Source: Sphingomonas crusticola
Lineage (GTDB): Bacteria; Pseudomonadota; Alphaproteobacteria; Sphingomonadales; Sphingomonadaceae
Length of the DNA: 64,000 bases
Assembly: GCF_003391115.1 (NCBI RefSeq)
Contig: NZ_QTJP01000001.1
Coordinates: 2,254,501 to 2,318,500 of the forward strand
Reading direction: 5' to 3'
Made by a program: the position numbers and the translations under genes. Shown one piece after another: positions 58,797 to 64,000 of this stretch. The notes under the pieces are model-generated. The model was not told where the DNA came from. It saw nothing but the letters and a program-made list of their open reading frames with translations, and did no database searches. Numbering within the stretch: the stretch's first letter is position 1; every line of letters starts with the position of its first letter.

Positions 58797-59849
58797 ATGA
58801 GCAAGCATGTCGAACGCAACGATCAAGGCCTCGCCGGCGATCGCCGCAGTTTTTTCGGCGCAGCGGCGGCAGCGCTCGCAGCCGCCCGGTGGGGCTTCGC
58901 GACGCCGTCCGCCGCCGCGCCTCCCTCGTCCACCCCGGTAACCGGCCCCTCCCGCTTTGCCGCCTTCAAACGGGTGGACGCGGGCGACCTCAGCATCGGT
59001 TATGCCGAGGATGGGCCGGCCGACGGGATGCCGGTCATCCTGCTCCACGGCTGGCCCTACGATATCCACGCTTTCGTGGAGGTCGCGCCGCTGCTGGTCA
59101 GGGCCGGCTATCGCGTGATCGTGCCGCATCTGCGCGGCCACGGCACCACGCGCTTCCTCCGCCCCGATGCGCCCCGCAACGCGCAGCAGGCGGTGATCGC
59201 GGTCGATGTCATCGCTTTGATGGACGCGTTGCGAATTCCGAAGGCGCTGCTTGCTGGCTTCGATTGGGGCGCGCGCACCGCCTGTATCGTCGCCGCTTTA
59301 TGGCCGGAGCGCTGCGCGGCCCTGGTCTCGGTCAGTGGCTATCTCATCGGCAGCCAGGCTGCGAACGCAAAGCCCCTCCCACCCAAGGCGGAACTGTCCT
59401 GGTGGTACCAATTCTATTTCGCGACCGAACGCGGGCGCGCCGGATATGCGGCCAACCGTCACGAATTCGCGAAGCTCATCTGGCAGACGGCCTCCCCAAA
59501 GTGGGCTTTCGACGACGCGACTTTCGATCGATCCGCCCTATCGCTCGACAATCCCGATCATGTCGCCATCGTCATCCACAATTACCGCTGGCGCCTCGGC
59601 CTTGCCGCCGGCGAGCCGCGTTACGACGCGCTCGAGGCCCGCCTCGCGACCGCTCCTACTATCGCGGTCCCGACCATCACGCTGGAAGGCGACGCGAACG
59701 GCGCGCCGCACCCCGATCCTGCCGCTTATGCCGCCAAATTCACCGGAAGATACGCCCACCGCCTGATCACCGGTGGCATCGGCCACAATCTCCCGCAGGA
59801 AGCACCCGCCGCCTTTGCGCAGGCGGTGCTTGATGCCGCGCGATTATAA
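58797..59849 (+). CDS. Exported alpha/beta hydrolase
   Basis: A 350-residue hydrolase with a twin-arginine signal (DRRSFFGAAAAALAAARWG). The core shows ILLHGWPYDIHAFVEV, AGFDWGARTACIVAALW with Asp as nucleophile as in haloalkane dehalogenases and epoxide hydrolases, and a late GGIGHNLPQEAPAAFAQ with His. GGAAGG lies ten bases before the ATG at 58797; an alternative ATG overlaps the previous stop. Likely a second epoxide hydrolase-type enzyme; the substrate is unknown. Confidence 0.88.
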   Translation: MSKHVERNDQGLAGDRRSFFGAAAAALAAARWGFATPSAAAPPSSTPVTGPSRFAAFKRVDAGDLSIGYAEDGPADGMPVILLHGWPYDIHAFVEVAPLLVRAGYRVIVPHLRGHGTTRFLRPDAPRNAQQAVIAVDVIALMDALRIPKALLAGFDWGARTACIVAALWPERCAALVSVSGYLIGSQAANAKPLPPKAELSWWYQFYFATERGRAGYAANRHEFAKLIWQTASPKWAFDDATFDRSALSLDNPDHVAIVIHNYRWRLGLAAGEPRYDALEARLATAPTIAVPTITLEGDANGAPHPDPAAYAAKFTGRYAHRLITGGIGHNLPQEAPAAFAQAVLDAARL

Positions 59850-59858
59850 AACGGCTTT

Positions 59859-60743
59859 TTAGCCAGCTTTGCGGCCCGCGCCGATCCCGTCCAGCTCCGC
59901 CATCGTCTCCTCGGGCAAGGCCAGCTCCGCCACCGCCAGATTCTCGCGGAGATGCCCGACCGACGATGTCCCCGGGATCAGCAGGATATTCGGCGCCCGA
60001 CGCAGCAGCCAGGCCAGCGCCACCTGCATCGGCGTCGCGCCTAGCGCGCCTGCAACCCGGTTGAGCGCGTCCGATTGCAGCGGGGTGAAGCCGCCGAGCG
60101 GGAAGAACGGCACATAGGCGATGCCGTCGGCGGCGAGCGTGTCGACCAGCGCATCGTCGTCGCGATGGGCGAGGTTATAGAGATTCTGGACGCAGACGAT
60201 CTCGGCGATCCGGCGGCCCTCGGCAACCTGAGTGGCGGTGGCGTTGCTCAGCCCGATATGCCGCACCAGCCCCTGGCGCTGCAGTTCGGCGAGCACGGTC
60301 AGGGGCGCCTCGATCGATCCCTCGGCCGGGCCGTGATCGGCCCCGCCCATGATGCGCAGGTTGACGACATCCAGCGCGTCCAGCCCCAGATTGCGCAGAT
60401 TGTCGTGCACCGCATGGGTCAGCTGCTCCGGCGCCATCGCCGGATTCCACGATCCGTCCGCGCCGCGCATTGCGCCGATCTTGGTGACGATCGTCAGATC
60501 CTGCGGATAGGGATGGAGCGCTTCGCGGATGATCTGGTTGGTGACGTGCGGTCCGTAAAAATCGCTCGTATCGATATGGTCGACGCCCGCCGCTACTGCC
60601 TCGCGCAGCACGGCCAATGCGCCGGCGCGGTCCTTGGGCGGCCCGAACACACCCGGTCCGGCAAGCTGCATCGCGCCATAGCCGATGCGGTTCACATTGC
60701 CGTCGCCGAGCCGGAACGTCCCTGCCTTGCTGATGTCGGTCAT
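59859..60743 (-). CDS. Aldo/keto reductase
   Basis: A 294-residue NADPH-dependent oxidoreductase barrel. Catalytic residues fall in VDHIDTSDFYGPHVTNQIIREAL (Asp and Tyr) and IVTKIGAMRG (Lys). HIGLSNATATQVAEG, VQNLYNLAHR and LIPGTSSVGHLRENLAV are cofactor-binding family motifs. It is divergent from a LysR regulator with a palindrome between them, suggesting induction by a carbonyl compound. Confidence 0.93.
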   Translation of the reverse strand: MTDISKAGTFRLGDGNVNRIGYGAMQLAGPGVFGPPKDRAGALAVLREAVAAGVDHIDTSDFYGPHVTNQIIREALHPYPQDLTIVTKIGAMRGADGSWNPAMAPEQLTHAVHDNLRNLGLDALDVVNLRIMGGADHGPAEGSIEAPLTVLAELQRQGLVRHIGLSNATATQVAEGRRIAEIVCVQNLYNLAHRDDDALVDTLAADGIAYVPFFPLGGFTPLQSDALNRVAGALGATPMQVALAWLLRRAPNILLIPGTSSVGHLRENLAVAELALPEETMAELDGIGAGRKAG

Positions 60744-60758
60744 GCTTTAATCTCCTCT

Positions 60759-60771
60759 GATATCGGATATC
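60759..60771. promoter_or_regulatory. Palindromic operator candidate between AKR and LysR genes
   Basis: GATATCGGATATC is a perfect 6-1-6 palindrome in the 92-base spacer, 16 bases from the reductase start. LysR proteins commonly bind such dyads in the divergent promoter of their target. Confidence 0.6.
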
Positions 60772-60835
60772 TAAGGCAGGGCGATTGCGGCTATAAGTCG
60801 GCCCAATCGGCACAGGCTGTCCCGAAAGTCGAACA

Positions 60836-61738
60836 ATGGCGCCCGACCTCAACGATCTCACCGCTTTCCTCGCCGTCGCCCGCGCCGGCGGCTTTCGCGA
60901 CGGCGCGCGCGCCAGCGGCGGCAGCGCCTCCAGCCTCAGCGAGGCGGTGCGCCGGCTCGAGGCCAGCCTCGGCGTCCGCCTGCTCAACCGCACCACCCGC
61001 AGTGTCGCGCCGACCGAGGCGGGCGCCCGCCTGCTCGAACGGCTCGGCCCCGCGCTCAGCGAGGTCACTGCCGCACTGGACGTGGTCAACGGCTTTCGCG
61101 ATCGCCCCGCCGGCACTTTGCGCCTCAACGTGCCGGTCGGGGTAGCACGGCTCGTTTTGCCCCGGCTGGTGCCGGATTTCCTCGCCGCTTTTCCCGATAT
61201 CCTGCTCGATGTGGTGGCCGAGGACGGTTTCGTCGATGTGCTCGCCGCCGGCTGCGATGCCGGCATCCGCTATGACGAGCGGCTGGAGCAGGACATGATC
61301 GCCGTGCCGATCGGCCCGCGCATTCAGCGTTTCGCGACCGCCGCCGCGCCGGTTTATCTCGATCGTCGCGGCCGCCCCGATCATCCGCGCGATCTGCTCG
61401 ACCATGCCTGCCTGCGCGGCCGCTTCGCCAGCGGCGCCATGACCGAATGGGAATTTGAGCGCGACGGCGAGACCGTGCGCGTCGAGCCGACCGGCCCGCT
61501 CATCGTCCGCGTCGGCGCCGCCACCGGTCTCGCGGTCGACGCCGCCATCGCCGGCGTGGGTATCCTCACCCTGTTCGAAGACTGGCTCCGCCCGCACCTC
61601 GACAGCGGCGCGCTCGAGCCCGTGCTCGAACCCTGGTGGCCGAGCTTCTCCGGCCCGTTTCTTTATTATCCCGGCCGCCGCCACACGCCCGCCCCGCTGC
61701 GCGCATTCATCGACTTCATCGCCGCGCGGCGGTGGTGA
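60836..61738 (+). CDS. LysR-family regulator
   Basis: A 300-residue regulator. The DNA-binding part is LNDLTAFLAVARAGGFRDGARAS and SSLSEAVRRLEASLGVRLLNRTTRSVAPTEAG-type sequence. The effector domain starts GTLRLNVPVGVARLVLPRL and contains DAGIRYDERLEQDMIAVPIG and a GVGILTLFEDW segment, typical of the subgroup divergent from oxidoreductases. It probably controls the adjacent aldo/keto reductase. Confidence 0.93.
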   Translation: MAPDLNDLTAFLAVARAGGFRDGARASGGSASSLSEAVRRLEASLGVRLLNRTTRSVAPTEAGARLLERLGPALSEVTAALDVVNGFRDRPAGTLRLNVPVGVARLVLPRLVPDFLAAFPDILLDVVAEDGFVDVLAAGCDAGIRYDERLEQDMIAVPIGPRIQRFATAAAPVYLDRRGRPDHPRDLLDHACLRGRFASGAMTEWEFERDGETVRVEPTGPLIVRVGAATGLAVDAAIAGVGILTLFEDWLRPHLDSGALEPVLEPWWPSFSGPFLYYPGRRHTPAPLRAFIDFIAARRW

Positions 61739-61769
61739 GCCATCCTGCTCGGAGTGTGGCTTTGCAAAT

Positions 61770-61793
61770 GCCCGCCGGCGCGAACCGGCGGGC
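61770..61793. terminator. Hairpin between convergent LysR and YciE-type genes
   Basis: GCCCGCCGG pairs with CCGGCGGGC (nine bases, six-base loop), with TT after it on the plus side and CATTTG on the minus side. It probably works for both transcripts. Confidence 0.6.
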
Positions 61794-61799
61794 TTGGGC

Positions 61800-62306
61800 T
61801 CAGGCGGTCGCTTCGGCCTTCAGGTTCACGCTCGTCTCCGCGAGCCGCGTCATATATTCGTCGCCGCCATAAATATCCTTGGTGGCGTCGCGCAGCTTCT
61901 TGTTGTCCGCGGTCAGGCCCAGCGCCTTGGCGAATGCGGCGGCGGTGCCGAAGCCGGCGATGCCGTAATGGCTCATCCGCTGATATTGCGCGATGATGAT
62001 CACGTCGCGCAGCGGGCCTTTCTTGGGACCCTCCTCGATCACATGCTTGGTCGCTTCGGTGACGAGGCCTTCCATGCCCTTGCAATGTTCCTTGGAGACC
62101 TTCTCGCCCTGGCCGGCGATCAGCTCCTTGAGCATGTCCGTATGCTTCTCGATCCCGGCCTGCGACTTGGTCAGCATGTCCTTGAGCGTGGCGTCGCTCG
62201 CCTTAGATACGATCTTCTTGAGCACGCGCTTCATCTGATCGTTGGCGGACCACAGATCCTTGAGCTCGTCCGTATAGATTTCCTTCAGATCCTCGGGCGT
62301 CGACAT
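61800..62306 (-). CDS. YciE/YciF-family ferritin-like protein (DUF892)
   Basis: A 168-residue helical protein: EDLKEIYTDELKDLWSANDQ, SDATLKDMLTKSQAGIEKH, KEHCKGMEGLVTEA, RDVIIIAQYQRMSHYGIAGF. Glu and His residues in two helix pairs fit the di-iron ferritin-like site of this family, often induced by stress. GGAAAGGACC supplies the ribosome site. A possible EcfG-like promoter (GGAAC at 62381-62377, CGCT 16 bases on) is imperfect. Confidence 0.9.
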   Translation of the reverse strand: MSTPEDLKEIYTDELKDLWSANDQMKRVLKKIVSKASDATLKDMLTKSQAGIEKHTDMLKELIAGQGEKVSKEHCKGMEGLVTEATKHVIEEGPKKGPLRDVIIIAQYQRMSHYGIAGFGTAAAFAKALGLTADNKKLRDATKDIYGGDEYMTRLAETSVNLKAEATA

Positions 62307-62475
62307 GGGTGATGGTCCTTTCCTGCCACCGGCAGGATGCGCAATGACCCGGCTGGAGCGCGCCTGGCGTGCGGATGTTCCAGACTTTCGGCAAAAGCGG
62401 CGTCGCCGTGGATCGTCGAACCGGCGGCGGTGCGACAGGTGCGGCACGACCGGCTTCGGAGCGCAGCGCCGCGGA

Positions 62476-62946
62476 TCAACCCCGCCGCTTGTTCGCGCTC
62501 AGGAACGGGATCCTCCCCGCCTGCTCGATCCATGCGATGAGCTGGCGTTCGTCGAGACCGGCCAGCGATGCCGGCTCCACGCCGCGGGTGGACTTGCCCA
62601 TGCCGATCGGTTTGACCGGCGGCTCGGGCTGGAGCTCGGTGCCGTGGATGAACATCAGCTTCACATGCCCGACGAACGCGCCGGACGAAAAGCACCAGCC
62701 GCCATCGGTCCCGTAATAGGCCATGCCCCACTTGATCGCGCGTTGCAGTCCGGGCAGCGCAATCGCGGCCAAGGCGTCGATCCGCTCGGCAATGTCCCGC
62801 TGTGGCTGCGGCAGGCTGGCGATATACGCGAAGACCGGCGCGTCGCCTTCCGCCGCTTTCGCAGCGCTCGCCTTGCCGGTCATCGCGACCAACAGCTCCG
62901 CCGGCTTCTCCTGCTCGGCCGATGTTGCGCCAGAAGATTTCGCCAT
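62476..62946 (-). CDS. DUF1801 (YdhG-like) domain protein
   Basis: A 156-residue protein; residues about 45-155 form the DUF1801 domain: PVFAYIASLPQPQRDIAERI, PGLQRAIKWGMAYYGTDGGW, FVGHVKLMFIHGTEL and GLDERQLIAWIEQA. GGAGAGGTG immediately before the ATG at 62946 decides the start over a longer frame. Function unknown; the fold is small and soluble. Confidence 0.82.
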   Translation of the reverse strand: MAKSSGATSAEQEKPAELLVAMTGKASAAKAAEGDAPVFAYIASLPQPQRDIAERIDALAAIALPGLQRAIKWGMAYYGTDGGWCFSSGAFVGHVKLMFIHGTELQPEPPVKPIGMGKSTRGVEPASLAGLDERQLIAWIEQAGRIPFLSANKRRG

Positions 62947-62996
62947 CACCTCTCCGACCATCTGAGCGGCGCCCCCGTCATTCATCCGGCGCGATG

Positions 62997-63542
62997 CTAA
63001 TCGGCGATACGGCCCAACGCCATGCAGATCACGTCGCTGGCGCCGGCATCTTCGAGCAGCCGGCGGCAGGCGAGCATCGAATTTCCGCTCGATAGCACGT
63101 CGTCCAGCAGAAACACCCGCTCGCCCACGATCAGCTGCGGTGATTTCACCGCGATCGAATCCAGGTGCACCCGGATGTCGCGGCGCACGCCCGGCGCCAG
63201 CCTGGCTATCTTGGTGTGGCGGATGAGCGCCGCGGTAGCGTCGTACAGAGGCGTCAGCCCCGCGAGCCGCTTGGCGAGCTTGCGGATGCCGGGCCCCGTC
63301 TTGGTGGGGTCGCTCGAAGGCACGATGGCGATCACCCCGGGCGTCCTGATACGCGGCGCCATGAAGTCGATGAAATAGTGCAGGCCGGCCTCCTGCCCCG
63401 ATTTCACGTCCAGGATGCGGCCGCTATGTTCGGGATAGCTCGCGCCGTCGCCGCCTTCGTCCTTGTGCAAGCCCCACGGCTTGAACGCACCCAGCGTCGC
63501 AATCTCGATCCCGTCGATCTCGTCCTGGTGCATGTCGATCAT
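62997..63542 (-). CDS. Phosphoribosyltransferase-fold protein
   Basis: A 181-residue protein. The PRPP-binding signature VFLLDDVLSSGNSMLACRRLL is plain (two Asp, then Ser-Gly-Asn). VIAIVPSSDPTKTGPGI could be the loop I/flexible region. The N-terminal third (IATLGAFKPWGLHKDEGGDG) has no match I know. It may be a nucleobase salvage or regulatory PRTase, or a ComF-like protein without a zinc finger. Start MIDMHQDEID with AGGCGG upstream. Confidence 0.75.
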   Translation of the reverse strand: MIDMHQDEIDGIEIATLGAFKPWGLHKDEGGDGASYPEHSGRILDVKSGQEAGLHYFIDFMAPRIRTPGVIAIVPSSDPTKTGPGIRKLAKRLAGLTPLYDATAALIRHTKIARLAPGVRRDIRVHLDSIAVKSPQLIVGERVFLLDDVLSSGNSMLACRRLLEDAGASDVICMALGRIAD

Positions 63543-63583
63543 CACGCCGCCTACCGCACCGCGGCCCGCGCGTCTAAGTAAAG

Positions 63584-64000
63584 CTAGCGCCGCGCCTTGG
63601 GATAAAGGGGGGTGGGATTTTCCTCGGCCGCCAGCTGACGCCAGCGATCGAAGCGGGCCGCCGTCAGCGTGCCGTCGGCCATCCCCGCCCGCACGGCGCA
63701 GCCCGGCTCGTTGCCATGCCCGCAATTGGAGAAGCGGCAGCTCTCCGCCGCCAGGATGAAATCGTCGAACACTTCGGAGATGCCCGCCGCCGCATCCGTC
63801 AGCTGCAGCTCGCGCATGCCCGGCGTGTCGAGCAGCCAGCCGCCGCGCGCCAGCCGGTGCATCTCGCGCACCGTCGTCGTATGGCGCCCCGTCGCGTCGC
63901 GGGCGCGGATCGCCTGGGTGGCGATGCTGTCGGAGCCCCGCAAGCTGTTGACCAGGGTCGACTTGCCGACCCCCGACGATCCGAGCAAAGCCACCGTCTC
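63584..64000 (-). CDS. rsgA: Ribosome small-subunit GTPase RsgA, C-terminal part
   Basis: The last 138 residues of RsgA/YjeQ, a circularly permuted GTPase that checks 30S maturation. Visible are the P-loop LLGSSGVGKSTLVN, the switch region ATGRHTTTVREMH, G3 in LLDTPGMRELQL, and the terminal zinc site CRFSNCGHGNEPGCAV. The OB-fold and G4/G5 motifs lie beyond the right edge. Confidence 0.96.
   Translation of the reverse strand, partial: ETVALLGSSGVGKSTLVNSLRGSDSIATQAIRARDATGRHTTTVREMHRLARGGWLLDTPGMRELQLTDAAAGISEVFDDFILAAESCRFSNCGHGNEPGCAVRAGMADGTLTAARFDRWRQLAAEENPTPLYPKARR

Overview
The window looks like chromosomal core DNA of a sphingomonad (Alphaproteobacteria, Sphingomonadaceae). It is GC-rich and densely coded, with no gene-free stretch longer than about 220 bases. 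It has the alphaproteobacterial gatCAB, ilvBNC and ffh-rpsP-rimM-trmD-rplS blocks. It also has a TonB-dependent receptor of the sugar-linked Xanthomonas/Caulobacter type, a Caulobacter-type oxidative xylose pathway, and two divergent promoter elements that fit the EcfG general-stress sigma factor. I see no rRNA, CRISPR array, prophage, insertion sequence or plasmid function. One tRNA (Leu, anticodon TAG) is present.

Layout. 0-9 kb: a leftward block tRNA-Leu, tig (trigger factor with an unusual His-rich and Lys/Ala-rich tail), two family-2 glycosyltransferases, clpP (cut by the window edge); a small acidic ORF and a DoxX-like membrane protein; leftward gatC-gatA-gatB. 9-19 kb: a DUF3089 hydrolase, ruvX, pyrB, a dihydroorotase-like pyrC' that lacks the metal ligands, a Sel1/SPOR protein, serB and miaA diverging with overlapping 5' ends, then ilvB-ilvN-ilvC. 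19-43.4 kb: a large pentose/uronate region. Rightward xylX-xylA-xylB-xylC-sugar porter carries out the Weimberg pathway of xylose to 2-oxoglutarate, and xylD and a LacI-type xylR lie on the other strand. A TonB-dependent receptor diverges from a FadR-type GntR regulator. After an unrelated lipid-kinase-like gene come a GH67 alpha-glucuronidase and, divergent from it, an operon manD-uxaC-uxuB-GH10 xylanase-SGNH esterase-polysaccharide deacetylase.

Together the 19-43 kb genes read as a glucuronoxylan utilisation locus. Xylanase, esterase and deacetylase trim the polymer. The TonB receptor imports oligosaccharides. GH67 removes (methyl)glucuronic acid. UxaC, UxuB and ManD take the uronate to 2-keto-3-deoxygluconate, and the Xyl enzymes oxidise the xylose. 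A shared CGCTAACA-centred operator occurs at the xylX, manD/GH67 and TonB-receptor promoters, which suggests that one LacI-type regulator links the blocks. A pair of TGGTAT(T)ACCA-like sites next to the GntR gene suggests a second, uronate-responsive input. No beta-xylosidase, inner-membrane uronate transporter or KDG kinase/aldolase is in the window.

43-51 kb: a methyltransferase, then ffh, rpsP (with a long acidic tail), rimM, three inserted genes, trmD and rplS, chained by stop/start overlaps. 51-64 kb: unlinked housekeeping and accessory genes: FkbM methyltransferase, a DPP-IV-like peptidase, two LysR regulators, a UrcA protein, a PEP-mutase-like enzyme, stress-type genes DUF4142 and DUF6582, a pair of exported alpha/beta hydrolases, an aldo/keto reductase, a YciE/YciF-type protein, a DUF1801 protein, a phosphoribosyltransferase, and rsgA cut by the window end.
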